Assembly (NCBI GenBank): GCA_946811695.1
Contig: OX328124.1
Location: 29,010,148 to 29,074,147, forward strand
DNA length: 64,000 nucleotides
Source of the DNA: Gonocerus acuteangulatus
Taxonomy: Eukaryota > Arthropoda > Insecta > Hemiptera > Coreidae
Reading direction: 5' to 3'
The notes under the pieces were generated by a model. The model did not search any database. It saw only the letters and a list, made by a program, of their open reading frames with translations, and was not told the origin of the DNA. Positions 1-12,178 of this stretch are shown here, piece after piece. Each line of letters starts with the position of its first letter. The stretch's first letter is position 1. Position numbers and translations under genes: made by a program.

Positions 1-1282
1 CAGGTGTTTTTCAATGCTCTAAAATAGAAAATTAAAAAAAAAAGAAAAAAAAAAAAAGTTTTGTGCGTTAAAGGGTGAAAAGATTGGAAAACTGTATTTT
101 TCATTTCGCGAACTCCAGAACGACAGATTGAGTTGACAATTGTTTCTTACACATTTGACGGTTACGGTTGAAGTTGCAGATGTGCAAACAAAACAAATTA
201 TGAAATCAACAAGCATGAGCAATTTTACACTTTTCGCAACTTTCTTAAATAATCTAAGACTTAGTGTTGGAGAAGAAAGAGAACCATTTCTTGGCCTAAT
301 AAATTTCTTACCCAATGGTCTGAGGTCATTTTTGATAAAACAACCGCGTACCTAGGAACACCTTTATTGATTTCATTTCATTGAACGGATTCTAATCTAG
401 GCTTTCCAAATTTAACCAGAAATAAGAATAATAAATCAGATAACGCAGTTCCTGTAACTCTGCTTGATAACGGGCGGATAACTGATTATTGAACAGTGCA
501 TGTCTTGAAGTCTAGTAGTCTTGCTGGTTAAATATTCTTTGAACGCATACTAATTGGCTACCTCGGTCTTAAAGTAGTCAACCACCTGTTATTTCCATGC
601 AGCCTTACCTCGGTGAATGTCTCACATTAAACCAGAGTTACGAAATATCTACTTATAAAAAGCAAGCTGCTTATGTCCCTACGGATCCATTGCCGAAATC
701 AGATCGCCTGAAAACCTGTTCAACAGCCTTACAACCATCGACAGCTAATGCTCGACCCAAATGAGCAGACTGGCGAATCGAGCGGCACTCCACGAGGAAA
801 TGGGGTTTGCCACTCTATTCCAACGACGGAAAGTAAAAGTATGAGGGAGTTCCATTTCCTCTTATTATTGTGTAACTCGGACAGGCAGTAAGAGTACTGG
901 AAACGGAGACAGTACACTTGAAAGGAGTTCCCAGGGGCGGCCCCGTTTCATGAGGTTCCTTCCAAGCTTTCCATCAATACTACCTAGAAACTCATGAGCG
1001 GCGTTCTACTATTGCAGAGTAGAAAGGTGTTTCATATAGGCTCTGATGGGGTTAAGCATCGTGATCATATATAATATGGCTAGTAATTGCTATTTGGATT
1101 TTCTTGTGGGATTTGCCTAATCTTAACAATTCTTGGTCATCTGAGCACTAATATGACAAAACGAGCTAATTCATTCCCAGATTGTAGAGCAGGAAATGAG
1201 AGCACGCGATTCAACAGGCTGACCCAAAAGACCATAAAACTTAATAATTTAAGTGGTGTTTTCTCTTTTTGATAGGAAAAAC
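1..1282. other. No recognised feature
   Basis: AT-rich sequence with short open frames only (under 100 codons), none of which shows a family motif or codon pattern that I recognise. A homopurine A-rich stretch lies at about 31-58. Confidence 0.5.
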
Positions 1283-1490
1283 TCTAAAGGTGGCCAAACA
1301 CGTTCATTCTTAATCTCAACGCACCGAATGCGTTTTTGGCCTGAAGGTTTGGACTGAACGGAACCAGCAGACACACCATAAGTCAATAAACCTCAAGGCA
1401 GGGACTGCACAGTCCAGTTATGGTAGACCCACTGGATTTGAAACAAATATCCTCTAGTCCACACACGTCAGGCCTGGCCCTAGTCCACAG
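1283..1490 (-). repeat. Fragment of a dispersed MITE-like repeat (family with GGTGGCCATACACGTTCAG end)
   Basis: The segment begins CTAAAGGTGGCCA and contains blocks (CAAGGCAGGGACTGCACAGT, TAGTCCACACACGT) that recur in reverse orientation at 50665-51027 and 60658-61016. The other copies end in TGTATGGCCACCTTTAG, so the terminus is shared. The second end is not visible here, so this copy looks truncated. Non-autonomous DNA transposon is an inference from the paired ends of the other copies. Confidence 0.6.
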
Positions 1491-1779
1491 TCCCGAATAA
1501 AATTAAAATAAAATAAACTTAAGCAATGTTAAATAAAACTTAAATTTATTTAGTGTCATCCCTTTATTAAATTCATCATCCATGAAACACAGTGACAACT
1601 TGTTTTATTCTTACCGGGGATACATGCCCCTTAGAAAACATTTAACATATTAAAACATTACCTAATAACTTTGATATGACTGTAATATTATGTACAATTT
1701 ATAATTTTTTTTTCAATTGAAAATTTAAATGTAGATCATTTGATATCATAATATTTATACACACTTCAATCGATCATAG

Positions 1780-2247
1780 CAATAAGAAATTCTTGCCATT
1801 AACAAAGATATTATGTTACCTTTTTATCGTCCCCAGTACTTCCTCAGCTCTGCCCTATACCAAGTAATTCAATCCCGAAGACCTTCTTATAATTTTCAAC
1901 TCCTTAAATTTGAATCCTCTGTTCACTCCCGTTACACCCGGCATCGGCTTTCCGATCTTTATATTCCTTCCCACCGTATAGCTTTATTCGAAAAATCATT
2001 AATCACTCGTGCCACCTTGCTATGGTACTCCTTCCCTCTATCTGTACGCCATGCTAGAAACATTTATATCCCGACTCTTCTGCCACTTTTTATCCCTGCA
2101 AGTTTTACCCAGCCCCTAGTTTATATTCAAGTGGTAGAATTTAATTTTATATTTTAAATTGATTTCATTATTCTGTCAAATTCAAAATTATTCCTAAGGG
2201 ACATGTGTCATGCAATAAAAATAAAAAATTTTCATTTCATTTTTAAG
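1780..2247 (+). pseudogene. C-terminal relic of a non-LTR retrotransposon (LINE)
   Basis: An open frame at 1813-2157 ends in a stretch reading LSDLYIPSHRIALFEKSL followed by a basic/aliphatic tail with LLWYSFPLSVR. This matches, as I remember it, the last 60-80 residues of arthropod non-LTR polyproteins, where an Arg-Thr/Ala-rich 'R..LF..S...R....W..LP' block closes the protein. No reverse transcriptase motif is present, so only the 3' end inserted or survived. It is followed by an AT-rich 3' stretch with AATAAAAATAAAA at about 2213-2230, which could be the tail. The clade cannot be told from this. It could also be a chance open frame. Confidence 0.45.
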
Positions 2248-4721
2248 ATATAGTAAACTCCCAAAGTATGTCTTACCGTGAGATGGAAAGAATCGTAACT
2301 TCCCAAATGGCTTTTTGAGAGGTTTCAAATAATATCAAGCATTGTGACTCTAATAAATATGGAAGATTATCAAGTCTTCTATCACTTATAAACGAGTTAG
2401 CCAACAGCATCAGTACAGAACATAAGAAATGCACTCATGCACGGTGCATAACACAGAATTTCATGAAGAAATGTGCCATTTGTTTATAATAATTATATGA
2501 TTATTGCAAATCGTCTTCAAGTAGTAGGTATAAAGATCTTAATGTTAATACAAACTTATACAATGGTTGAAGTATTGTTCTAAAGGAACATGCAAATTTT
2601 GAAACCTGTGCACCATATGGAGCAGTAATTTTCTTGACATATTTAGGGCGGCCAAACCAGTTGCTGATAGCGGAGTGGAAATGACTGTAATGAAAAGTGA
2701 ACGGGTGTATTACATATTTTCTTGGTGAATGCCCTGAAGGAGAGTGGCCAATGTAAAGACACCTGGTTAAGTCCACTAGTCGACGGAAGCACTTACGAAA
2801 GAAGGCGTTGCTCGAAGGCTGCTTATGTAAGCACTGCTTGGACATTCTTTACTTTAGAGTAATACATTTTATCTTTAGAATGAAAGTGAAAGAAAATTGG
2901 AGGGTTTGCAGCAATAAGGAAGTAGGAAACCCCCCAAAATCAATAGATAAACGACTTCAAAGGCCATAACTCGTCAAAAAATCTTCATGAATTTCCAATA
3001 TAATGTTGCCCCACGGCCGTAGTGAAGCCGTCTCAAAGTTATAATAGCAGCACCTTGAAGACTTTTTAATTTATAAAAAGAAGAAAAATTTGAAATTCGT
3101 AAAAAACATGAATGGAGTGGTTCCCCGAAATCCATTTTGAATGAATGATTATTTTATTGCTCTTAAAAATTTACAATTTTACAGCAAGGGGTCTACCACA
3201 CTTGCTTATGATTAATACTAATAAGAAATAATACGCACATATATACATACACGTCAACACAATAATATGTATACATATCTAATCATAGTAAGTAAATTGG
3301 ACTACATTAATATAAATAAAAATTTTATATAAAAATAAACTCTGTTTTTCTTAGCTCTTAAGTTAGACCCTCATGATTGAAAATGTTTTAAGAATTCGCA
3401 TATACTTTTAATATTATTATGAGAAAGGTTAGACAGTAGACTTTTTATGAGCTGGTTCAGTATAAGGGTTTAAACGATTGTCCAGGAGTTCTTCTCCTGC
3501 TCTTCTGAGGCTTGTACATTCAATAAGGATGAGTATCAGGCTGTCCTTTTTATCAAGTATACGTTTGTATCTCAAATTTCATTTCACTTATTGAAATATG
3601 TAGAGTAATACTAGACTACAACCTTGTACAAGACATAAAGGTGGATGCTAAACCGCAGATTTCGGGGGACCTCTCCAGTCCCCCGTTTTTCGATGAAAAA
3701 CGCTGTTTGTCGTTTTTTCCGTTTTGGGGTTGGAGGGAGATGCAGAAAAACGGGAGGCACCTCAAGAACATGGGAATCAAGATGTACAAGAAATGCTATA
3801 TAGATATCTTGGGACAAAAAAAAGTTCAATTTTGTAGATCTGTGCTATATGTATATTTTCCTTTTTTACGTGGGTTTTATGTTAAATATAATATTTTAAC
3901 TAAGTAAAAAAAAAAACAACAGAAAAAGATTGATTTAAAAAGCTGATATAAATTTACGCCTGATTGTGTTTTTTTTTTATTACCTACTTGATTATGACAA
4001 AATTATCAAAATGTTCACTTCTCGTGATTGGTTGAGACTTGCAGGCATTAGAGTATGGAATTATCGAGAAAGGAGGAGAGTATACCTAAGTACCTTTGCC
4101 GTACCACCAAAAAAAGATTTTCCGAAAAAATATGAATGTTGTAGTAAATGTGATTTTCGTAAGACAAAAACGAAAAGCATTTCATTCTAGGGAAAAAACT
4201 CCGAAATTCTATTTTAAAAAAAGCATGCTCCATTTTCCATGCAAACAATTTGACGTTAGACGAGGTATGACCCATTTATAACTATATACACTATATAACC
4301 ATGCAGCTATTGTTTCGTAATATAGAACCATTTTTTTAATGAATAAAAAGCCTATTGAAGAAGAGAGGTGAAAATCATTTTTCATTCACTCATTCTTGTA
4401 AAGTGAATACTGCACATCACATTCACTATTGTCATAAATAATTGAGTCACTTGCAGTAGGCTAAGGAGAAAAAAGTGCCGACATTATGTGCGAAATTGCC
4501 ATGAACCTACAAAAAGTTCTTTCTCAAGTGACATTTCAGCACTGCATATTATTCAGATTTTATGGCAATGGAACCGTGGGGGGTTTTAGTGCCTTATGTA
4601 AACACAAAGGCTCAACGATAGCGTGACAATAGAGTGAAGCTTATACAGGATCAAATATTAGGTAAACACCACTAGGAACGTTCCAATGCTTTTCTAGGAG
4701 TAAGTTCCTAACCTATAATAC
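2248..4721. other. No recognised gene; AT-rich intergenic sequence
   Basis: The longest open frame is 114 codons on the minus strand (2501-2845). It has no motif I recognise and no repeat copies elsewhere in the window. Shorter frames around 3611-4281 overlap on both strands and look like chance. Confidence 0.45.
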
Positions 4722-4739
4722 CTATATATATATATATAA

Positions 4740-5160
4740 ATATAGGTTTTTATTAATAGTATTTTTACTTTTATTTTCAACAGGATTAAAATTTCCTTTT
4801 TCCAAGTCATATTTTTCAAATTGTTCATCATGGTCATCAACATAACTCACGGCATTTATCAGACAGATCAACGTAATTTTCTCCTGCAGAAATTTCGGTG
4901 TCAGTATCAGAATCTGAACTATCATTAGAATATTTTTTTTTATTTACCATTTTATTAGGAAGGTGTTTATTTGTATGTGGTGTCTTACGTTTAGGGTAGA
5001 GCTTTTGTTTTTTTTTTTCAGCTTCAATAATTAGCTTTTCAGGAATATGTCAGATACGAGGTTTCCCTTTAGGCCGGCCTCTATTTGAATTTTCCTTGCC
5101 TGCGCTTTTGGATGAGGCCTTACAACTTGAGGTGTAACGATAAGGGGCAATAGGGGTATG
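4740..5160 (-). pseudogene. Possible decayed C-terminal tail of a pogo/Tigger-type (CENP-B-like) DDE transposase
   Basis: Reading the minus strand from 5160 gives a basic, low-complexity stretch with NSNRGRPKGKPRI (AT-hook-like GRPKGK) at about 5105-5065, an in-frame stop, then HIPEKLIIEAEKKKQK and a Ser/Asp-rich acidic block (NDSSDSDTDTEIS) near 4930-4890. After a frame change, DDHDEQFEKYDLEKGNF follows to about 4770. A basic GRPK linker, a PEK/E-rich helix and an acidic Ser/Asp tail are what I remember at the C-terminus of insect Tigger/jerky-like transposases. The DDE core is not visible, and at least one stop and one frameshift interrupt the frame. Identification is tentative; it could be another nuclear protein. 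Confidence 0.35.
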
Positions 5161-5169
5161 AACACTGAG

Positions 5170-5681
5170 GATTGATATAGTCAGTTTCAACTGATTTCAT
5201 TCATTATTTTTTAAATTATTTATGAACAATTAAAGCAACTAATATTAATTAATTTTTAAAAAGCTGTAGCAGACAAACTTAAAAATTAAATTAGGAAAAA
5301 ATCACTAAAGACTTGTTGTACCTTTGACCTGTTCAAAGGAACAACAACTAGCACTGTAGTCGTGGTCGGAAGCGCAACCAATTTTCTTATTGTAATAGCT
5401 GTTATGCCAAATGATTTCCATCAACAAAAACATAAAACAAAAAATATTATTAGGCAAATTTATCAATAAATTACTTACATTTTTATGATAGAAATGGATA
5501 AGTATTATTCACAAGAATCCTCTTTGACTTGAATAATCCAAAGTAGGATACAAAAGTCCTCTAGTGAAGCAACTAAACACAATTTCACCAAAATTTATGA
5601 AATGTTGCTACATGCCGCCACAGCCTACGTGGTAAAAGGTACAGTATGGTCAGAGGTACGAGTACAACACCTTCCTCTCTC

Positions 5682-5769
<88 letters not shown>

Positions 5770-6837
5770 TGTAGTATATATTCTTTTATAACAATTTTAG
5801 CTTAGGATTAAAATTTATTCTCTTTTAATCGTATAATTCCCCCAAGGCATTTCCAGAAATAAAGGCTAAGTCAAAGTCGTCTGGGACTCATAGTTCAGAG
5901 GTCACTGTTTCGAAACTGTGAGCCAGAAAAGTTACAGATTTGCGTTCATAGATTTTAATATTACTTATTTGGTTTTTAATTTATTTTTGCTTTTCTTGAT
6001 AGGACTTAAATTAAAGGTGCATATAAAAGAGCATGAAACGTGTACTGCTAAATTCAATAAATAATTTGATATTTTATATATAAAACGTTGATTTGTTCTA
6101 ATTTTTTGTCATTATTTGATGAACAAAATTGATATACGAGATGATATGATAATAAAGTAACGAAGAATTTCATTTTATAATTACAAATTACAAAAAAATT
6201 ATCTAAAAGATCATGATGGTCTTCATGAAAATATCCCAGTCAATCAGACTTATGTTAATTGTGGTATATCTGCATTTTCAATCTGACGTTTTAAGTGAAG
6301 GTTATCGACGGTTTCTTCACGCCATCGTTTCAATCAACCTTTTCTATAATATATACTTATTATACCATCCAGTGACAGCTTAATTGTCTTCTTGTTACGC
6401 AATTAAGATGTACTTTCTTAAAAAGTATTACATAAGAAATGAATTTCCATAAATTGTAAAGTCGTATACAGAAGAATACATAGTTGGGAATAGAGGGAGA
6501 TGCCATATGAGTAATATTTTGCGACAAATTTGATTTCTTCTAGTTTTTCATTTTTTCGAGGGGGGCTGAAATACAGTCAACTTCCGAACATTCGATCTTC
6601 AAGTGACTGTGACCAATCGTTCGAGATAGCTACCAGAGATGTTATGCATTTACTTATCTACATGTAAAATGAATAAAAAGTAGAAATGAAAATCATCTAC
6701 GTAGATTTTGCTCAAATTCATGTTGTATATACAGATATAGCCAATTGGCGAGAAACGGCTAATTAAACTTTTATTCACTGCATACTGCACATACTGTTCA
6801 GTAACTGTAAAATAATCTCCAATTTTTTTTTTTAAAC
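5170..6837. other. No recognised gene
   Basis: AT-rich sequence holding the compound microsatellite at 5675-5770. No open frame with recognisable content was seen. Confidence 0.45.
5675..5770. repeat. Compound microsatellite (CT)n(TA)n
   Basis: A CT run from about 5675 to 5722 switches directly into a TA run to about 5770 with one GTA interruption. It makes a Leu/Ser- then Tyr/Ile-repeat open frame that is not a gene. Confidence 0.95.
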
Positions 6838-7460
6838 ACAGTTATTCCCTTTTTTCATAATCACTTTTGAAATGTTATTTATATGTGAGAACATGTTATA
6901 ATGGACGTTGTTACAGGTTTCCTAGGAGGTCCAACGCGTGTTAACCGCATTTCTGGCTTCTCTGATTGCAGGAAATACTTTTATGACCACTTATTCCTCA
7001 AGCTCATCATGACTTCCGAATTTAATGTTGTCCTCTATTGCTGTGATAATGAGTGTTTAATTGATGTAGGTGTAATTTGACTTGGTTCCTTTCAGGAATC
7101 ATGTTTATTTATTGCATGACTGTTTTAGTGTAACTATAGTAATGAACATGACATGATTGCCTGAGGATGGACCTGTGTGTCCGAAACGTTGTGATGGAGG
7201 AATAAATGTAAAGTTTGAAAAATTTTTGAAGGGTTATTCTTCACCTGTTTGGTATCATACAGTTATTCCCTTTTTTCATAATCACTTTTGAAATGTTATT
7301 TATATGTGAGAACATGTTATAATGGACGTTGTTACAGGTTTCCTAGGAGGTCCAACGCGTGTTAACCGCATTTCTGGCTTCTCTGATTGCAGGAAATACT
7401 TTTATGACCACTTATTCCTCAAGCTCATCATGACTTCCGAATTTAATGTTGTCCTCTATT
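6838..7460 (+). repeat. Tandem repeat of a Penelope-like/pseudo-LTR type unit
   Basis: A block of about 202 bp starting ACAGTTATTCCC occurs at 6838-7039 and again, apparently base for base, at 7259-7460. It is separated by 219 bp of unique sequence (7040-7258) that carries the hammerhead-like motif at 7156-7195. The layout is therefore A-B-A, a partial head-to-tail dimer with a 421-bp period. Penelope-like elements typically carry tandem pseudo-LTRs with hammerhead ribozyme motifs (established knowledge). Assignment of this piece to that class is an inference; no reverse transcriptase or GIY-YIG coding was seen next to it. Confidence 0.6.
7156..7195 (+). ncRNA. Hammerhead-ribozyme-like motif
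   Basis: Read 5' to 3': ATTGC (7156-7160), CTGAGGA (7161-7167), one extra T, GGAC-loop-GTCC (7169-7182), GAA (7183-7185), the self-complementary ACGT (7186-7189), T (7190), then GTGAT (7191-7195). GTGAT can pair with ATTGC using two wobble pairs. This is the order of a minimal type-I hammerhead: stem I, CUGANGA, stem II, GAA, a short palindromic stem III, NUH. Departures from consensus are G for U at core position 7 and one extra base before stem II, so catalysis is doubtful. Confidence 0.4.
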
Positions 7461-7976
7461 CGCTGGACTTCGGCTAAAATGCTCCCTCAGAAGGAGGACC
7501 CCATAAATCCCTTGTTTCCCTAGAGATGGGCGATATGAATCGACCGTTTTAACTCGATATATCGATTTTTTTAATATACCTCCAAGGGCCGATCTTTTTA
7601 AAGAATCGATCTCCTAGGGCCAAGCTTTTAATGAATCTATCTCCAAGGACCGATCTTTTAAAGAATCGATGTATCTAGAATACCGTAAAATAAAGTGTTC
7701 TTTTTTTTCTTTTTTTTTCTTTTTTATTTCAAATATTCAAATACTCAAACTCATCTTATTTCTATTATTTAACTGAGGAAGAAATTTACAGAACAGTGTC
7801 CTATGCCCAGTAACACACTTTTAATACCCGTATATTTTAATATTATGGAACAGTATTAGTTTTATTATTTAATGATTTTGATGAAAAATAGTCTTAAATG
7901 TTTCTAATTTTAGGTTACAGATATACTTTTCATATTATCAAGTATTCAAATCGACTTATTTAGGTCAATTCGTAGT
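7461..7976. other. Decayed MITE-like sequence
   Basis: It contains AGAGATGGGCGAT at about 7523 and several GAATCGAT/CCGATCTTTTAAAG motifs similar to the element at 7977-8209. No matching second terminus was found, so it looks like an older degenerate relative. Confidence 0.35.
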
Positions 7977-8209
7977 AGTGATGGGCGATTCTCGAATGTG
8001 AATCGATTCGAGTCAAAATGAAATATGAATTTCGTAGTTATTTGCTAGTAATCGTGACATCAATCCATATCGTAGAACGATCTTCTGAGCCTAGAAGATC
8101 TATCTCTAAAATCTGAACTCGCCTATCTTTTTTTGTGGATCGATCTTTTTATTCCGATTCTAATCGATTCAAAAGATCGATTCATATTCTAGAATCGCCC
8201 ATCGATAGT
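7977..8209. mobile_element. Short MITE with TGATGGGCGATTCT termini
   Basis: The left end TAGTGATGGGCGATTCTCGA and right end TCTAGAATCGCCCATCGA are inverted versions of each other over about 14 bases (TGATGGGCGATTCT / AGAATCGCCCATCGA). The interior is rich in ATCGAT/GATC motifs. Length about 230 bp with no coding capacity. A hAT-like non-autonomous element is plausible from the termini, but no clear 8-bp target duplication was found. Confidence 0.5.
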
Positions 8210-8903
8210 TGTCCCTATCGCGAGTAAGTGATTAGAGGATCGGTGAAGTTATCGATTAGAGTTCGAGTTATAGAGCTGAAACGTTTTACAAGTAGACGTG
8301 GAATACCTATAAGTCCCCTCCCAGGAGGCGTACTTTCAGTTCGACTTATTTGCACAAAGTTTCCTCGATTTCGGCCTTAAATCGACTTATTGAGCTGATA
8401 TTCACGAGTAATAAGTCGAGACTAGAGATTCAGTTCGAGCCATTTAAGGTTAGGTTAGCTTAGGTTGGTGGTTTAAGGACAGAAAACTGCTTGGTCATCT
8501 CCGCCCTTAGAGTATCATTGAATTGAGTGTAATGTTAGGATGTGTTTTCAGTGTTGTGTGTTTGAGACGGAGTTGTGTGTTTGAGACAGGGTTGTGTATC
8601 TAAAATTTCAGTTGTTAATCTTGCTTGGAAAATATTATTATTACATAGATATAAGAACCAGATTCAGATGTCCTTAAAGAGAAAGGAAAACACACTTAAA
8701 AATGTATATATTCGTTATATTATCTATTTATTTATTTTATTTTATTTTTTTATTATTTTTAAAATCTTTTTTTCTTCTTTATTTATTATTTTATTTATTT
8801 ATTTATTTTTTTACTTTTACATGTTAGTAATTTCATACTTTTCCTTCTTTTGTCTTTTCTTTTTTTCTCTTCTTCTTCTTTTGTTTATTCTTTTTCTTTA
8901 TAT

Positions 8904-8958
<55 letters not shown>

Positions 8959-9187
8959 ATTTTTTTTATATCTCATATTTATTTGTATTTTTTATTATAA
9001 TTATTTTTTAATATATACTAGCGATTACGCTATAATTGATTAGGATCATCAACTTTACATCGTACTAACACTAACAATGCTTTCTTTTTTGGTACAATAC
9101 TAATACTAATCTAAAATGACTAAAATATTTAAAAAAAAAAAAAAAAAATTACTTACATACATACACATAAATACCAGATTACACTTT
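8210..9187. other. No recognised gene; T-rich tract and (TA)n microsatellite
   Basis: From about 8720 to 9005 the plus strand is a T/A-rich low-complexity tract with a (TA)n run at 8912-8954. The 141-codon frame here is a translation of that tract. Confidence 0.6.
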
Positions 9188-9400
9188 TTACAGTAAATGA
9201 TATAGTTGCGCCTTTTTTAAAAATGCCACGACCACATCAACTGATTTACAATCGTCCCGCAGAGCTCCCGCCAAATTCCTTGGTATTCCTAACTGTTGTA
9301 GCAGCAGCCTATAGCGAGAGCAGTCTTCGAATATATTTTTACAGTGATCGGCTGATTGCATCTTCCGCAGACAGGTGGATACGAGCCATTTAAGGATTCG
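9188..9400 (-). pseudogene. Zinc-knuckle C-terminus of a non-LTR retrotransposon, frameshifted
   Basis: The minus strand from about 9390 reads GSYPPVCGRCNQ. After a frame change near 9350 it continues SADHCKNIFEDCSRYRLLL, then LGIPRNLAGALRDDC and SVDVVVAFLKKAQLYHLL, and stops with TAA at 9190-9188. The Cys-x2-Cys ... His-x-x-x-x-x-x-x-Cys arrangement followed by an 'L.FL' tail is the usual closing segment of I/Jockey/R1-group LINE polyproteins. Only the last roughly 65 codons are present, so it is a 5'-truncated or decayed copy. The frameshift makes it non-functional. Confidence 0.55.
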
Positions 9401-10437
9401 ACCTTTTGATGTTCTTTACATCGAGAGCTGATTGCGATACCATAACGGACAACTTCTCTTTCTAACCGACCATTAAAGTCACTAACAGTACTGGAGCATT
9501 AAAGTCGCCTGCACAGTTATAGTTCTGCCGATACAGAAGAATTATTTATTTCTCCAGATGAATATTACATAATTCTACATATTCCGTAGTTACTCACGAT
9601 CAAACCTACTTGATTTTTATGGTGTAAAATAAAAACTTAATTTTTCTTAACAAGGCATAGGGGAGATATAAGGATTTTGTTGGTTAAATCGTTGTAGACA
9701 TAAAACAACATATTGTTTGTATCGTATCTACTTTCTACATTGGTTTCAATAGATTAGGCGTAACGGCTTTCCTTTAAATTATTTAGTTTTCTAAATTAAT
9801 AAATCTGTTTCTAATGACATATTAAATGGTATTAAGAAAACAAATATATTTGTATGCTTTAAATGATTTTTAATTATGTCTATAAAAATATGAAGCCAAT
9901 TGTAATTGCATACTACGTTTATTAAATGGTTTAGTCTAAATAATTCACCAAACTTTTTTTTTCTAATTGTTCAGTAGTGTATAACATACTGTGCAAAAAA
10001 TCTAAACTGTTAAACTTGCACTTCTACGTAATTCAATCAATGTTAAGGCTTAAACCAGGATGTAACCTTCATCTTAATAAATCTCTTCAAGGACCTAATT
10101 CACCAACAAAAACTTCATTTAATTTTAGATTAGGCGACAAATGGTTTTCAACGGCACAAAGAGGCATGGCCATGCTGAAGAAAATGGCATGAAAGTTGTG
10201 AAAATAACATCACCTGAATCCAACATTATACTTCATAATTGGGCGTTGTTTGGTTTAAATTCCGTTTATCAGTAAAATTAGTAGATTAGTAAAAGAAGGC
10301 AAGAAAATAATAAAAGTATTGGTAATACTGTTTCCTAGAGCGAACATTGAGTTGGAGAGGGAGTCATTTTCGCTCAGGATACTGTCTGTTTCCTGTTGTA
10401 GCACCTTATACTTCCTTCTCTTTGAGATTTTATTTTA
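9401..10437. other. No recognised feature
   Basis: AT-rich sequence with only short open frames of no recognised family. Confidence 0.45.
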
Positions 10438-11486
10438 TACTAGCAGTTACCCGGTGTGCTACGCTACACCTAATTTCTGCAACTAGAAAAGCCCAGATAA
10501 ATTAGAAACCAAATAATTAATATTAAAATCTAATAACACAACTCTGAAACTGTTCGTGTTCACAGTTACGAATCCGTGACCTCGGAATTGTTAGGCCTAG
10601 AAGATTTTAACCTAGCCTATGGCTCTCGTAGGATCAAGACCTATCTGTGTGCGAAGTTTGGTCAAATACGGTCGAACGGTGTGGATTTTTATAAGTGACA
10701 AACAGACAGACAAATAGTTGATAGACGTTTTTCACCTAGCCTATGACAGTCCCAGTATCAAGACCTACCTGTGTGCCAAGTTTGAAGAAAATCTGTCAAC
10801 CGTATGGATATGTATTAGGAACCATCATACAGGCAGACAGCTAGTAGACGTTTTTGATCTAGCTTATGACTCCCCCCGAATAATGATCTACTAGTGTGCC
10901 ACGTTCTATCAAAATCGATCAAACGGTTTGGATTTGTATAATGAACAAACATACACACAGACAGGTGTAGACGTTTTTGACTTAGCCTACGACACTCCCC
11001 CGATCAAGATATACCTATGTGCCAAGTTCGATCAAAATCGGTCGAACGGTGTGCATTTGTATAGGGAACAACACACAGAAAGACAGCTGGTAGACCTTTT
11101 TGACTTAGCCTGCGACGCTCACCGGATCAAGATCTACCTGTGAGCCAAGTTTGGTCAAAATCGGTCGAACGGTGTGGATTTGTATAAGGAAGAAACATAC
11201 AGACACACAGCTGGTGATTTTTTTGACCTAGCCTACGAGACTTCCAAGACCAAGAAGTACCTCTGTACCAAGTTTGGTCAAAATCGGTCAAACGGTGTGG
11301 ATTTGTATAAGGAACAAACATACAGACAGAAAGCTGGTAGATTTTTTTGACCTAGCCTACGAGACTTCCCGGACCAAGAAGTATCTGCGTGCCAAGTTTG
11401 GTCAAAATCGGTCAAACGGTGTGGATTTGTATAAGGAACAAACCCACAAACAGACAGGTGATTTTTATATAAATATAGAGTTTTAA
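10438..11486 (+). repeat. Interspersed repeat with about seven 122-bp tandem units
   Basis: The block opens with ACTAGCAGTTACCCGGTGTG and closes with GGTGATTTTTATATAAATAT. Between them a unit of about 122 bp recurs. Its landmark CCTAGCCTA(C/T)GA appears near 10613, 10730, 10852, 10975, 11098, 11219 and 11342, each followed by a GTGCCAAGTTTGGTCAAAAT block and GGTGTGGATTTGTATAAG. The last two or three units are the most alike. Short open frames on both strands here are repeat translations. The element class is not certain. Confidence 0.75.
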
Positions 11487-12054
11487 GGAAACCTACCAAT
11501 AACTGCTTCTATTCCTTTACCAATGGAACTATGGATATGAACGGAACCGCACAAAGATGTCGCAGTTAATGTGAGTCTGACTTTTAATAAAAATAAATGA
11601 TTTCGTAAACACATTTTATAGATGAAAATAGAACATCCTGACTGCTTTGAAAGCCCTACGCATGAAATGTGGAAATTTAACGAAAATCTTCTTTAAAAAC
11701 GCTTAGGATAAAATTAAATCTACATGAAGGGATCCAACGGAGCGTAATATAATAATGAAAGGAGGGCGCTAATTGCCATATAAGTCGAAGCTGTTAAAAA
11801 GTAATTTAATTAACTATTGTTATTTTATTTTACGTCGTACTAACAGAAAGTATAAGAGATTTTTTTTTTCTTAAGCCATTAAAAGGCAACAAGAATGTTG
11901 TTTTCTAAAGCAGCTCGGTTACCCTCCGTTGGCTGTTCAAATAATAGATAATTGTAAACAACTTTTTACGTAAGGGCCGATCATTTCCATCAGTCACAAC
12001 TCCTACCATTAACAAGTAGTCAAATTTCTTTAACCGTGAATATTTTTCGGCCAT
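11487..12054. other. Unrecognised sequence with a Helentron-like 5'-end relic
   Basis: At 11535-11571 the minus strand carries a degraded version of the 5' end of the second Helentron-like family (compare GAACGGAACCGC... at 42618-42657). No matching 3' hairpin was found nearby. The rest is unrecognised. Confidence 0.35.
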
Positions 12055-12178
12055 CAAAAATCGATCAGTTGATCCGAAGAGATCCAAATGTATGTCAAAA
12101 ATCGATCAGTTGATCTGAAGAGATCCAAATGTATGTCAAAAATCGATCAGTTGATCCGAAGAGATCCAAATGTAAGTC
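12055..12178. repeat. Three-copy 41-bp tandem repeat
   Basis: The unit starting TCGATCAGTTGATC(C/T)GAAG repeats at 12061, 12102 and 12143 with at most one or two differences. It includes the near-palindrome GATCAGTTGATC. Confidence 0.9.

Noticed and set aside
2501..2845. 114-codon minus-strand open frame
   Set aside because: No motif I recognise, no second copy, and no supporting context; length is possible by chance in 64 kb.
5602..5805. Open frame rich in Leu/Ser then Ile/Tyr
   Set aside because: Translation of the (CT)n(TA)n microsatellite.
8575..9000. 141-codon plus-strand frame with apparent membrane segments
   Set aside because: Phe/Ile/Tyr-rich translation of a T-rich tract and a (TA)n run; not a membrane protein gene.
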